64,000 bases of DNA from Leptolyngbya sp. NIES-2104 (GCF_001485215.1 NZ_BBWW01000001.1:5332001-5396000), one strand, 5' to 3'. Shown: positions 15,646-23,982, counted from the first letter of the stretch. Program-made: numbers and translations. Notes: generated by a model not told the origin, from the letters alone.

Positions 15646-18318
15646 ATGTCAGCAAAGACTCAATTCATTGATCGCAATGTAGTGATTGCATTCCTCTCAT
15701 TGCTCGGATATCAGGACAACGACGAAGTTTTCCTTCGGTTTTTCTACCCTAGCGGTGACCCTCGCAAAAAATCGGATAAAGGCAGGAAGTTGAACGCCAA
15801 GTTTCCTAACTTACCTTGGGAACAGATGGAGCAATTGCAATCGGCAGGTTATGGGTGCTATGTAGTTGTAAATGGGGGCGGACATAGGGACTCAGAGGTA
15901 ATTTTGGGTCGTGCGATTTTTTATGAACACGACAACCTGGATAAAGTGGTTTCTCGTGATCTTTGGAAAACACTGAATCTGCCTGAGCCGACTTGCCAAG
16001 GAGATACGGGCGGAAAAAGTATCCACACTTATCTACGCTTGTCGAATTGCACTATTGATCAATGGACGAATCTACAGCTTGATTTGCTGGAATTTGCAGA
16101 TGCCGATCGCAGTAACAAAAACCCCAGTCGTGTGATGCGCCTTATTGGTGCTACCTATCTTGCACCTGGACGGGAGCCAGTTCAGTCCGAGCTTATCAGT
16201 TGTTCTAACAAAGTCTACACTTACGAAGAATTGCGAGCGGCTATTCCTAGACGAAATGAGTTAGCGATCAAGCGGCAGTGGAGTGAATTTGATCGACAAT
16301 TCAAATTGCCCACGACTAAGCGAGTACCTTTAATCGAGTGTCTCAGCAGAGCTAATCGTGTACTAATTGAGCAGGGCACTGGAGAAGGGCAACGCAACGA
16401 TCGAGGATATGCTCTTGCTTGCGATTTGATTGGTGTTTCCAATTACCTGTCCAAAATTGCTCAACCTTACGAGGGTGAACCAAAGTTGTTATTTGAGCAG
16501 TACTGTAGCCTCTGCTCACCACCTTTAGAAGTTGCCGAAGCTGAATCAATCTGGCGAAGCGCAGAAGTGAGATCAACAGGCAGCAGTTTGTCTGAAAGTC
16601 AAATCGAAAATTGCATCAAAGGCTGGGAATGGCGGCAGAGATCGCAAGAGACTCCTTCAGAAATTTACAAGAGCCATTCAGAGGTGAATTACAAAGTTCC
16701 TGAGCAGACTAAAGCTGAACCCACTGAAGACCTCCCAAACTTTGAAGACACTATGCAACAGTTAGATTTGATCTTTGAGGTCTTTGGAGTCGGAACAGCC
16801 CGCTGGAAATGGGAAATTGGAGTTTTAGCTAAAGCGGTTAAACGAAGTCGATCAGAACTCCTCGAAATTTACCAAGACAAACAGAGCGAGACTGAACCGT
16901 TCGCCCCGGTTGATGTCACGGACTTTCTCAGTTCAGACCAACCGGAGCGCGAATGGTTGATTGCTGGGCACGTTAGCCTTGCTAGCACGATCGGTCTCAT
17001 TGCTGATGGCGGCGTTGGTAAAACCTTGTTGGTGTATGACTTGTGCAAGGCGATCGCGACGGGCAACTCCTGGAACGGATTCAGATCGAAGCGATCAAAG
17101 GTGCTAATAATCCAGACTGACGAACCAGAAGTCGATACTAGGGAACGCTTAAATATTGCTGGTTTTCAAGCTTTAGAAGCTGGCTGGATCTTTATTGAAA
17201 CGAATTGGCAATTCTGCAAAATAAGACAGTTAGAAGACTGGATCGAACAGCATTTTGCGAGTGAAAGTGGGTTTGTGGTAATTGACTCAATGTCCTCGGC
17301 AAACCGCTCCACACAAGCCGAAGAAAAGGATTCGTCTTACGCGGCTCCACTCTACAGCTTAAGAGACATTGCAAATCGAAGAAACGTCACATTCGTCATA
17401 CTTCACCACACCAATAAAATGGGCGGTGCACGAGGAACGACGGCTTTTCGGAACAACTTGTCTGAAGTCTGGGTGTTGCGAAAAGGAGACCCCAAAGACA
17501 ATTTAAAGCCAACACAGCGAATTTTAGAGATCGAGAAGTCGAGGTCAGGCTGTAACGGAATTTTCCAGATTGAGCTTAACGTTGATGATTACTCTTGGGA
17601 CTATCAGGGTGATTTTGGGCTGGACGAAAACACACCTGTTCCATTGAAAGCGAGAATTCTCAGTTGGTTAGAGCAAAACCGTGGAACGAAATACGAAGCT
17701 GAAGAGTTACTAGAAGTTTCCACAGTAGGTGCTGGCAGCACAAAAGAAGCCATTCGCAAGCAGTTAGAACGGTTGAAGCGGCAAGGGTTAGTAGACTGTG
17801 AGGACCGCACTCGCCAATCTCAGGCTGGTACCCGTCGTTACAAAGTTTATTTCCTACCTGCTGCTCCAGTAGCTTCTGGACAAAGCCCTGACTCGCCTAC
17901 CCTAGAAGCTTGTCCAGAAGCTAGTGCGAATCACTCATATCCAGATGCAGCAAGCCTTAGACCTTCTGGACAAGCTTCTGGACAATTAGCTTCTGGACAG
18001 CTTCAATGCGAACTTACAGAACTCACCTTGCCATTTGCCTCTGGTGAATACGCCGAAGACGATTGGACGGAGATTGAGAACGCTGCTGCTCCCAATCCTG
18101 AAGAAAATGGCAGGGATTTAGCGATCGGGGACAAAGTTCTTGCATACCACTCAGAACATTGGGAAGAGGCAGTCGTACTTAAGATTCCAATCAATGCTTC
18201 AAACGGCAAGAGTATTCGTTGCTGGAAGGTTCGTTTAGCAAACGGAAATGAAGTTCATATTTGGGAGCGCAGAAATTTAGCACCGCCTCACCATATACCT
18301 GACCAGTCCGAACTGTGA
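15646..18318 (+). CDS. Plasmid-type primase-helicase replication protein
   Basis: The product has 890 residues. The N-terminal 330 residues resemble replication primases of the RepB/AEP type (VVVNGGGHRDSEVILGRAIF and FYEHDN, then STHTYL-like KSIHTYLRLSNC and the helical SRVMRLIGATY). A RecA-like helicase follows at about 425-660: Walker A LIADGGVGKTLLVYDLCKAI, Walker B FVVIDSMSS, and FVILHHTNKMGGARGT. A winged-helix segment lies near 680-735. A repeat-rich Pro/Ser/Gly linker encoded at 17870-18000 follows, then a small SH3/KOW-like end (IGDKVLAYHSEHWEEAVVLK). AAGG nine bases upstream of ATG serves as ribosome binding site and is controlled by the structured leader. The primase label for the N-terminus is moderate; the helicase is clear. 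Confidence 0.78.
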   Translation: MSAKTQFIDRNVVIAFLSLLGYQDNDEVFLRFFYPSGDPRKKSDKGRKLNAKFPNLPWEQMEQLQSAGYGCYVVVNGGGHRDSEVILGRAIFYEHDNLDKVVSRDLWKTLNLPEPTCQGDTGGKSIHTYLRLSNCTIDQWTNLQLDLLEFADADRSNKNPSRVMRLIGATYLAPGREPVQSELISCSNKVYTYEELRAAIPRRNELAIKRQWSEFDRQFKLPTTKRVPLIECLSRANRVLIEQGTGEGQRNDRGYALACDLIGVSNYLSKIAQPYEGEPKLLFEQYCSLCSPPLEVAEAESIWRSAEVRSTGSSLSESQIENCIKGWEWRQRSQETPSEIYKSHSEVNYKVPEQTKAEPTEDLPNFEDTMQQLDLIFEVFGVGTARWKWEIGVLAKAVKRSRSELLEIYQDKQSETEPFAPVDVTDFLSSDQPEREWLIAGHVSLASTIGLIADGGVGKTLLVYDLCKAIATGNSWNGFRSKRSKVLIIQTDEPEVDTRERLNIAGFQALEAGWIFIETNWQFCKIRQLEDWIEQHFASESGFVVIDSMSSANRSTQAEEKDSSYAAPLYSLRDIANRRNVTFVILHHTNKMGGARGTTAFRNNLSEVWVLRKGDPKDNLKPTQRILEIEKSRSGCNGIFQIELNVDDYSWDYQGDFGLDENTPVPLKARILSWLEQNRGTKYEAEELLEVSTVGAGSTKEAIRKQLERLKRQGLVDCEDRTRQSQAGTRRYKVYFLPAAPVASGQSPDSPTLEACPEASANHSYPDAASLRPSGQASGQLASGQLQCELTELTLPFASGEYAEDDWTEIENAAAPNPEENGRDLAIGDKVLAYHSEHWEEAVVLKIPINASNGKSIRCWKVRLANGNEVHIWERRNLAPPHHIPDQSEL
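17872..17999. repeat. Direct and inverted GCTTCTGGACA repeats inside the rep gene
   Basis: Direct copies of GCTTCTGGACA or one-mismatch variants are at 17872-17882, 17962-17972, 17974-17984 and 17989-17999, and an inverted copy (TGTCCAGAAGC) is at 17911-17921. They encode repeated ASGQ-type residues in a linker. As a cluster of Rep-sized sites inside the rep gene they are candidate iterons of an origin. Confidence 0.6.
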
Positions 18319-18479
18319 AAGAACAAGTCAACCACAAGGACGCGAATAAAGATGCTAATTCCCAAGAGTTCCTTAATCAAAGCTTGCCACATTCTTCAAC
18401 CAACTTAAACTTCACAAATAACGATCGTGACCACCGAAAACTCAACCGAAATTCTCATACGCGCGATCGCGATCCTTGA
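18315..18479 (+). CDS. Doubtful small ORF translationally coupled to rep
   Basis: A GTG overlapping the rep stop (GTGA at 18315-18318) opens 54 codons rich in Asn, Asp, His and Arg. It overlaps the Xis-like gene in another frame. The overlap suggests coupling, but the composition is poor in hydrophobics and could be chance. Confidence 0.2.
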   Translation: MKEQVNHKDANKDANSQEFLNQSLPHSSTNLNFTNNDRDHRKLNRNSHTRDRDP

Positions 18480-18780
18480 ACGCGCTGAAGCAATTCTCAA
18501 TCACATTGAAGTCGAATACTTTTCACCTCAAAGTGAATGGGTGGATAAACACGCTGCTTCTAAGATTGTGAACAAACACTGGCAAACGCTGAACGTTTGG
18601 AGACGCGATAAAGCGAAGGGCTTAATCGAAGGGATTCACTGGCAGCACGACGGCGGTGAAGTCGTGTATCACGCTGAGATGCTGAAAGACTGGTATCGTC
18701 ACCGTCGCAATCCTGAAGCTCACTTACGCACCATTGAGCAATCTGCCAAATCTCAGGCAAAGCGGCGCAAACCTGCCTAG
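18427..18780 (+). CDS. Xis-like small DNA-binding protein
   Basis: The 117-residue protein starts at GTG 18427. An N-terminal helix is followed by SEWVDKHAASKIVNKHWQTL and VWRRDKAKGLIEGIHW, the pattern of a winged-helix/excisionase fold in which a helix is followed by a lysine-rich wing, and a basic tail (SAKSQAKRRKPA). It ends four bases inside the convergent integrase gene. Excisionases (recombination directionality factors) commonly sit beside the integrase, which is the main argument for this role. Confidence 0.55.
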   Translation: MTTENSTEILIRAIAILERAEAILNHIEVEYFSPQSEWVDKHAASKIVNKHWQTLNVWRRDKAKGLIEGIHWQHDGGEVVYHAEMLKDWYRHRRNPEAHLRTIEQSAKSQAKRRKPA

Positions 18781-19925
18781 TCCGCCAGAATATCAGGAGT
18801 CGCGATCATGCCCACTGATTCCAAATACGAATCTTTCAGCACTTTGGGATCGTGCCTCGTAATCGTTGCGACCTGCTCGATCGTCATTCCGTGTTCATAA
18901 ATTGCATTACTGACAAAACTTTTTCTCAGCGTGTAAGGTCGCCTGTAGTCGATATTCTGTTTTTTGAGTATTGTTTTCCATGCTCCTTTATAAAACGTCT
19001 TTGCATTCAAATTCCCGCCTTTTTTGCCGGGGAAAACAAGCGCTTCTGGGTCAAAGTCCTCTGGTCTTCTTCGTTTCAGTAGTTCGCTAACTCGCAGTGG
19101 TAGATTGACGATCGCGGCATTGTGCGCCTTGGTTGGTTTGCGCTTATTTTTCGTGGTAATCGATTCGCCAATCCAGACCTCAGTTAGCTCATCATTAAAG
19201 TGCTTCCATTGCAGTGCAAGCGCTTCTCCGGTTCGACATCCCATCGACAAAAAGAATTCAACAAAATCAGCATAGTAACTGTATTGAGGGTCAGTTCGGA
19301 ATGCTTGAACGATCTCTCTTAGCTCAGTTGTGCTAAATGCTTTTTCGCCTTGGGTTGGGGCAACTTTAATCGATTCGTGTACGACCTTCCAAGGATTGCG
19401 ACCCTTGACGTACTCGCGATCGCTTGCCCAGTCCCACAACGCTTTCATCATGCCGATGCGCTCCTTTAGCGTCACGTCGCTGAGTTTCGTTGCTAAGTAA
19501 TCTCGAAATCGAGCAGCACCAGATTCGTCCAGCGTGGAAACGGGATTCTTTTTGAAAAACTCCTTTACCGTGTTAAAAAGTGCCTTGTACTTATCGAGCG
19601 TCGTTTCGTACACTTTCTCAACTTCGATTTTGTACTCTAGCCACCGCTCATATAGTGTTACCACACTCAAAGTCGTAGACTGAAGCTGACGATCGGTATA
19701 TTTATTCAAACTGGGATCAAACTGTCGGGTGTGGAGATCCGATTCAATCTGACGCGCCTTGGCTTCCGCGATGCGACGATTGATTTCAGTGTCGGGTAGC
19801 CCCAATGCCAAGTAGAAACGTTTACCGTTACCACCGAGATCCTTTGTCCATGTCCAACGGAGTTTGAGCCGGTCATCGATCGGCAGAATAGTAACGGTTC
19901 CCGATGTAGATTTTGCTCTAGGCAT
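18777..19925 (-). CDS. Tyrosine recombinase (integrase) of region A
   Basis: The 382-residue integrase has an N-terminal arm-binding domain (KRFYLALGLPDTEINRRIAE, then KARQIESDLHTRQFDPSL), a SAM-like core-binding domain and a catalytic domain. The catalytic residues read GCRTGEALAL (Arg I), the lysine hairpin TTKNKRKPTKAHNA, YTLRKSFVSN (Arg II, with Tyr where His is usual), TRHDPKVLKDSY (His/Trp position and nucleophilic Tyr). The gene points away from the tRNA-Pro, and its start lies 228 bp from the tRNA 3' end. It should integrate the element into the tRNA-Pro 3' end. Its N-terminal domain closely resembles that of the integrase at 30677, and both have ACACCA-type repeats upstream. Confidence 0.88.
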   Translation of the reverse strand: MPRAKSTSGTVTILPIDDRLKLRWTWTKDLGGNGKRFYLALGLPDTEINRRIAEAKARQIESDLHTRQFDPSLNKYTDRQLQSTTLSVVTLYERWLEYKIEVEKVYETTLDKYKALFNTVKEFFKKNPVSTLDESGAARFRDYLATKLSDVTLKERIGMMKALWDWASDREYVKGRNPWKVVHESIKVAPTQGEKAFSTTELREIVQAFRTDPQYSYYADFVEFFLSMGCRTGEALALQWKHFNDELTEVWIGESITTKNKRKPTKAHNAAIVNLPLRVSELLKRRRPEDFDPEALVFPGKKGGNLNAKTFYKGAWKTILKKQNIDYRRPYTLRKSFVSNAIYEHGMTIEQVATITRHDPKVLKDSYLESVGMIATPDILAD

Positions 19926-19950
19926 AAGGGAAAAGTGGGGCTAGCTTTTA

Positions 19951-20034
19951 TTGGTGCGAAACTGGTACGACGGATTGGTGCGGTGTTCTTCTGGGGGTAA
20001 TGGGGTTGGTGCAGCACACCAATTTCACACCAAT
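19951..20034. repeat. Candidate integrase arm-type sites between integrase A and tRNA-Pro
   Basis: Copies of TTGGTG lie at 19951, 19975 and 20006, with a CTGGTA variant at 19962. Two inverted ACACCAAT copies at 20016-20023 and 20027-20034 are spaced 11 bp. Repeated short sites between an integrase gene and its target tRNA are typical arm sites. Confidence 0.5.
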
Positions 20035-20152
20035 AAACACTCTAGAACCCAACAAAATCGCTCCAGATTCATCAGCTAGTCTACACCAAGCGCAAAGGCG
20101 CACCAAAAGCGAAGGAGGCTCAAAACCCTTCAGTTTCAAGCCTCCCAGCTAA

Positions 20153-20226
20153 TCGGAGCGGCGGGATTTGAACCCACGACCCCTACTACCCCAAAGTAGT
20201 GCGCTACCAAGCTGCGCTACGCCCCG
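20153..20226 (-). tRNA. tRNA-Pro (anticodon GGG)
   Basis: The 74-nt cloverleaf is complete: acceptor CGGGGCG/CGCTCCG with one G-U pair, D-arm, an anticodon stem CTACT/AGTAG closing the loop TTGGGGT (anticodon GGG), and a T-arm with GGTTCAAAT. The CCA is not encoded. Region A abuts its 3' end (left side), so this is the probable attachment target of the integrase at 18777. Confidence 0.93.
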
Positions 20227-20374
20227 ATGCGCTTTCTGCCTATGCCCCGTAGAGCCTTCAGATTCAGAATACCACTTTTTGAAGGTTGAAAATTGGTAAA
20301 TACATTTCTGAACACCAATTCCGCCCCTCAATTGGCGGCATGACAAATTATAACACGGTTTGGGTGAGAAGACA

Positions 20375-20665
20375 TCAAGGCTTTACAACCGACTGAAAAC
20401 GGCTGATGGCATTCAAATAAATAGAGACATCGTTTTGACTTTTGGCGACCTGCCACAGTGTCAGAATGCAACGGTCATACGTCATTGCCCCGTAATTTGA
20501 AAGCTGGAAATAACAAATGCCTTTGACCCATTGCCATTCGGGGGGTTCTTGGTGCTGTTTTAATACGAAGTTCTGGAGAGTCCTGACTTTCCACCCAAAC
20601 ATTTTTGCCGCATTGTCTTGGCTGATCTGCTGGCAAACCTCATCTAACATTAGAGTGTTCTTCAT
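20375..20665 (-). CDS. Hypothetical protein with a helix-turn-helix-like N-terminus
   Basis: The 96-residue protein has an N-terminal segment AAKMFGWKVRTLQNFVLKQH resembling a DNA-binding helix-turn-helix, then WQWVKGICYFQLSNYGAMTYDRC. Small cyanobacterial proteins of this appearance exist, but I cannot name the family. It lies alone between the tRNA-Pro and a dndD fragment. Confidence 0.5.
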   Translation of the reverse strand: MKNTLMLDEVCQQISQDNAAKMFGWKVRTLQNFVLKQHQEPPEWQWVKGICYFQLSNYGAMTYDRCILTLWQVAKSQNDVSIYLNAISRFQSVVKP

Positions 20666-20759
20666 AGCGTCTCGACATCACAGAACTTCATTCGGTGTCT
20701 TGTTTGTTTCAGCTTTAGTTGCTGAATTAAGCTGAGTAGGCGTTGATCGTGGTCTGCAA

Positions 20760-21240
20760 TCAGATCTGGGCAGCTTGCGCTTGTTGTCGGTGCAGTTCAA
20801 TTTGTCCTTGTTGGTGAGCAGCTTTTAACAGGGGTTGGATGAGAGCCAGAGGCAGAAGATCAGATGCGAGATGGCGTAGATTCTGGCGATGGTGTTCAGA
20901 TTCGCTCCGAAGCTGTTGAAGCTGCTGGTTCAGTTGGGGAGCGGCTTCGGCAAGGTTTCCGCCTTCGGCATCGAATTTGGCTTGCGCCGATCGTAGATTG
21001 TCTTCTGCGGTTTCGAGGGTTTCGATCAGGGTGTCTAGGCGGTTTTGTTCGGTTTGTAAATCGATTCGCTGCTGGTTGAGCCGTTGCTCGATCGCGTCTA
21101 GCGCTTGTCGATCGCGCTTTTCTGCCATGTCTCGACGTTTGCGGCTGACGAGAATTTCGAGGTCGGTGACGAGTCGATCGCTGAGTTCGAGTCCGAGGAC
21201 GGCGCGAATGGCTTCGACGACGCTGGCAGGGGGGACAGAC
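20760..21240 (-). pseudogene. dndD: Internal fragment of dndD (DNA phosphorothioation ATPase)
   Basis: The translated part ASVVEAIRAVLGLELSDRLV, TDLEILVSRKRRDMA, then a coiled coil with GGNLAEAAPQLNQQLQQL and DLLPLALIQPLLKAAHQQGQ matches the region after the FDGE motif in DndD, where the coiled coil begins. DndD is an SMC-like ATPase that nicks DNA for phosphorothioate insertion. The Walker A N-terminus and the Walker B C-terminus are absent, and homology starts abruptly near 21240, after an unrelated first 20 residues. It is a remnant of about 160 residues, showing that a dnd modification locus once lay here. Confidence 0.7.
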
Positions 21241-21282
21241 CCTTTAAACTGGCTGCCCCTTCTTCTGTCAACAGTGCAGCTT

Positions 21283-21528
21283 TCAATCAATCTGAATCAT
21301 TCTGCTTGCAACGCTGATGAATTCTGGTGAGTGCTTGATCGGAATGGGTCGGCTCCATTCGCTGCCAGAAATGATGTTCTGCCTATGTAGCAAACCAATC
21401 ATACGCTCAATGGCTCTACGAGACCCGATTAAAGTCATTTTCACAGGGTTATCGTCTAAGGAAGACTGTACGAAGTTCTCTTCTGGTCGTTGACCCAAAT
21501 CGTCTGAGGCTTCTCTGTCAATGAACAT
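21283..21528 (-). CDS. Hypothetical protein, 81 residues
   Basis: The start is ATG 21528, with GGAG eight bases upstream; the longer frame to 21651 crosses the operator palindromes and is unlikely. The product is soluble, with VKMTLIGSRRAIERMIGLLH as its central helix-strand. It is divergent from the XRE regulator at 21681 and shares a dyad-rich promoter region with it, so that regulator probably controls it. Function unknown. Confidence 0.55.
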   Translation of the reverse strand: MFIDREASDDLGQRPEENFVQSSLDDNPVKMTLIGSRRAIERMIGLLHRQNIISGSEWSRPIPIKHSPEFISVASRMIQID

Positions 21529-21570
21529 CTTAAATACTCCATGTTTGAAATGACTGTCACACGAAATCGT

Positions 21571-21615
21571 CACAGTCCAATTAGTATTTAATACTAGCAC
21601 AGTCCAATTGGACTG
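21571..21615. promoter_or_regulatory. Operator cluster for the divergent XRE regulator
   Basis: Two direct copies of CACAGTCCAATT (21571, 21598) lie 27 bp apart. The second forms part of the perfect 16-bp palindrome CAGTCCAATTGGACTG (21600-21615), and between them is the palindrome AGTATTTAATACT (21583-21595). The site lies between divergent genes, one of them a helix-turn-helix regulator. Confidence 0.65.
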
Positions 21616-21680
21616 TATACGAGGATGCAAAGCTCTGACACGATTAATCATGCTTAGAGCAATTCTTCGTGTTAGGGCGT

Positions 21681-21920
21681 ATGGGAAAAGCGGGTAAGGT
21701 TCTAAAAACAGTGATGCAGAATTACGGCATCAGTCAAGGGAAGTTAGCAGCAGCAATGGGAATTGGTGCATCCAATGTCTACCGTTGGGCGAACGAAATC
21801 CGCGATCCAGGTTCAGAAACCGTGATGAAAATTTTGGAAGCATTGGAAAAGTTGAACTCTGATGCGGCTACAGAATTTAGAAGGCTATATATGAGCAATG
21901 AGCTAGAGGAAGATGACTAA
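21681..21920 (+). CDS. XRE-family helix-turn-helix regulator
   Basis: The 79-residue protein starts at ATG 21681 (an in-frame start four codons upstream is possible). It has a full five-helix XRE fold: VLKTVMQNYGISQGKLAAAM, GIGASNVYRWANEIRDPGSE and VMKILEALEKLN. It is likely a repressor of its own divergent promoter through the palindromes at 21571-21615. Its stop overlaps the end of the convergent HNH fragment. Single-domain XRE regulators often accompany restriction or modification genes, which fits the neighbourhood. Confidence 0.8.
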   Translation: MGKAGKVLKTVMQNYGISQGKLAAAMGIGASNVYRWANEIRDPGSETVMKILEALEKLNSDAATEFRRLYMSNELEEDD

Positions 21921-22696
21921 GCAATCTTCCAGAATTTTCGATGCCATTGCAGAGAGTCGATTCTGGGATTGTAGATTTCATTGTTAGGTAGAAGAATAGC
22001 TTCTCCGTCAAAATCTCGCATCGATCGCAAACCGTTCGGTGTTTCTTCGTGAAAGCGATCGCGAGGTATAACAATCCGATAATTCTCATCAATGCTAAAC
22101 CAACCTCGATCGAACGCCCAATGATGATTCTTACAAAGTGCTAACCCATTATCGAAGTGATCATCTCGGAACTCAGAAAACGGCTTGATATGCGCTCCAT
22201 CTACGATATCTTGGCTATTTTGACTCACGACTTTCAATCTGCAAAAGGCGCAACGCTGTTCATAGAGCGAAACTACAATTCGTCGAAAAGCCGCATTTCT
22301 GACGAAGGCTTTATCCTGATCCTTCAAATCACCGATCGTGTAGGTTGCTCCACCTTTCTCAAACAATCGAAGCTGAACGTTCTGAAGCTCATCAACTTGA
22401 TACAACTCATTAAACTTTTGAGATTTAGCTGGAAACCATTTTTGAATTAAAGCTTCGGCTAATTGAACTCTTCTAGCGGCATCTTGTAGATACTCGAATA
22501 GCTCATCGTCTACATAAGCGTACTTCACAGCATTTCTTAGAGCAGACAAGCCCTTGATTTTGGTTTTCGTAGCGATCGTTGCCTCAAATCCAGGATTCGG
22601 CATGAGATACCAGAACTTATCGCCAGTGAGATGATAAAAGGGCAAAGCAATATCTGATCGATGCTCAGTAGTAACTAAGTGAGATGGACCCGTAGG
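21917..22696 (-). pseudogene. C-terminal fragment of a sulfur-binding-domain HNH endonuclease, cut by an IS
   Basis: Enzymes of the ScoMcrA type bind phosphorothioated DNA with a sulfur-binding domain and cut it with an HNH nuclease. The fragment holds the second half of the binding domain (LPFYHLTGDKFWYLMPNPGF, then YAYVDDELFEYLQDAARRVQ) and a complete HNH domain: CAFCRLKVV, VDGAHIKPFSEFRDDHFDNG and LALCKNHHWAFDRG. Its N-terminus lies at 23983-24191, on the other side of the IS. Removing the IS and one copy of the 3-bp target duplication joins the two in frame (EVEQKN then PTGPSH). Otherwise the gene seems undamaged, so the insertion may be recent. Confidence 0.85.
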
Positions 22697-22773
22697 GTTG
22701 GACAAGAAATAGATAGTGAATAAGCTACAGTTCTAGATCTCAATTCTACTAACTTTACTGATCTAGATTCAAT

Positions 22774-23616
22774 TCACGCTTTTGCTTCTTTCATGTTCAC
22801 ATTCTTTAGACTACTACAATACACTTGATTCGGTGTCTTGTATTCTAATCCTTGATGTGGTCTGACTTGATTGTACCATTGAAACCAGTGTTTCACTTCT
22901 TGATTCAAATGCTGTCCATTCTCGAATGACTTGAGATAAATCAACTCATACTTCAAACTCCGCCATAATCGCTCAATGAAAATGTTGTCATGACATCTGC
23001 CTCGCCCATCCATGCTGATGTTGATTTGAGCTGCTTGGAGACAATCGATGAACGCTGTCGCCGTGAACTGTGCGCCTTGATCACTGTTAAAGATCTCTGG
23101 CTTGGGATAACCCGCTAATGCTTCATCCAATGCCTCCACACAAAACGCCACTTCTAACGTGTTTGAGATGCGCCATGACAAGACTTTGCGGCTGTACCAG
23201 TCCATCACTGCTACCAGGTAAAAGTGTCCCTTCGCGCCTGGAAGATAGGTAATGTCGGTACACCAGACCTGATTCGCATTCGTAATGGCTAATCCTCGCA
23301 GCAGATAGGGATAAATCCGATGCTCTGGATCGGCTTTGCTGGTATTGGGTTTCGGATAGATCGCATACAACCCCATCTCCCGCATCAACCGTTGCACCCG
23401 TTTTCGATTCACGTTGTACCCTCGCGATTGCAGAAACACCGTCATTTTCCGACTGCCGTAAAACGGCGTTTCCAAGTATTGTTCGTCGAGCAACCGCATG
23501 ATTGCCAGTTCTTCTTCCGACGGCGGCAAAGCTTGGTAGTAGAAACTCGATCGCGCAATGCCCAACAATTCACACTGACGCACAATGCTCAACTCTGGAT
23601 GCTCTGAATCTACCAA
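22774..23616 (-). CDS. IS3-family transposase OrfB (DDE integrase domain)
   Basis: The 280-residue catalytic subunit carries the IS3 DDE triad: WCTDITYLPGAKGHFYL (first Asp), IFNSDQGAQFTATAF (second Asp) and DNIFIERLWRSLKYELIYL (Glu), with the HTH-like QCELLGIARSSFYYQALPP at its N-terminus. It overlaps OrfA by a few bases. The full transposase is made by -1 slippage from OrfA at TTTTTTA (23664-23658), after which the reading continues SQQVGTIGLADRKAL into this frame. Confidence 0.9.
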   Translation of the reverse strand: MVDSEHPELSIVRQCELLGIARSSFYYQALPPSEEELAIMRLLDEQYLETPFYGSRKMTVFLQSRGYNVNRKRVQRLMREMGLYAIYPKPNTSKADPEHRIYPYLLRGLAITNANQVWCTDITYLPGAKGHFYLVAVMDWYSRKVLSWRISNTLEVAFCVEALDEALAGYPKPEIFNSDQGAQFTATAFIDCLQAAQINISMDGRGRCHDNIFIERLWRSLKYELIYLKSFENGQHLNQEVKHWFQWYNQVRPHQGLEYKTPNQVYCSSLKNVNMKEAKA

Positions 23617-23930
23617 GGCTTTTCGGTCGGCAAGCCCAATCGTGCCGACCTGTTGGCTAAAAAATCTCGCTCCACTTGCAACTTGCCAATTTGTCGATAT
23701 AACTCGTCAACTTGGGCGCTCGTTTCTGGCTCCACTGCACTCGATTTCGCACCGCGTTCAAACAACTCACTCGCACCGTCCAAAAGCTGCCGTTTCCAGT
23801 TGTGGATCATCGTGGGGTGAACGCTGTAATGACTCGCGATTTCCGCGATTGTCTTTTCTCCTTTAATCGCTTCGAGGGCGACTTTGGCTTTAAACTGGGC
23901 GCTGTGTTGTTTACGTTTGTTTTGGCTCAT
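23610..23930 (-). CDS. IS3-family transposase OrfA (helix-turn-helix subunit)
   Basis: From ATG 23930 the product is 106 residues: a helix-turn-helix (AQFKAKVALEAIKGEKTIAE, IASHYSVHPTMIHNWKRQLL) followed by a leucine-zipper-like helix (AQVDELYRQIGKLQVERDFL). It contains a U-UUU-UUA slippery heptamer at its end (23664-23658), the usual -1 frameshift signal of IS3 elements. Confidence 0.88.
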   Translation of the reverse strand: MSQNKRKQHSAQFKAKVALEAIKGEKTIAEIASHYSVHPTMIHNWKRQLLDGASELFERGAKSSAVEPETSAQVDELYRQIGKLQVERDFLANRSARLGLPTEKPW

Positions 23931-23982
23931 ATCTACTCCTACCATGAGGTTGAGGGGTGTAGCTTATTCACCTGTCCAGTTT

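Larger units (their letters stand above)
1..20152. mobile_element. Integrated conjugative-plasmid-like element (region A), left end outside the window
   Basis: The block combines a MobF relaxase, a membrane-anchored ATPase operon, a ParM/ParR-type partition pair, a plasmid-type primase-helicase with an RNA-structured leader, an Xis-like protein and a tyrosine integrase. The integrase gene ends the block and lies about 230 bp from the 3' end of an intact tRNA-Pro gene, the usual arrangement for an element integrated into a tRNA 3' end. The other attachment site must lie left of the window, so length and intactness are unknown. No type IV secretion VirB4-type gene is recognised here, so it could be conjugative or only mobilisable. 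Confidence 0.75.
22700..23979 (-). mobile_element. IS3-family insertion sequence, 1280 bp
   Basis: Two overlapping ORFs on the minus strand give OrfA and a DDE OrfB. The ends share GGACA and an inner GTGAATAAGCTACA in inverse orientation; the OrfB-side end has about 10 extra bases between these blocks. A 3-bp GTT flanks both ends (22697-22699, 23980-23982). The element interrupts the HNH endonuclease gene. Confidence 0.85.
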
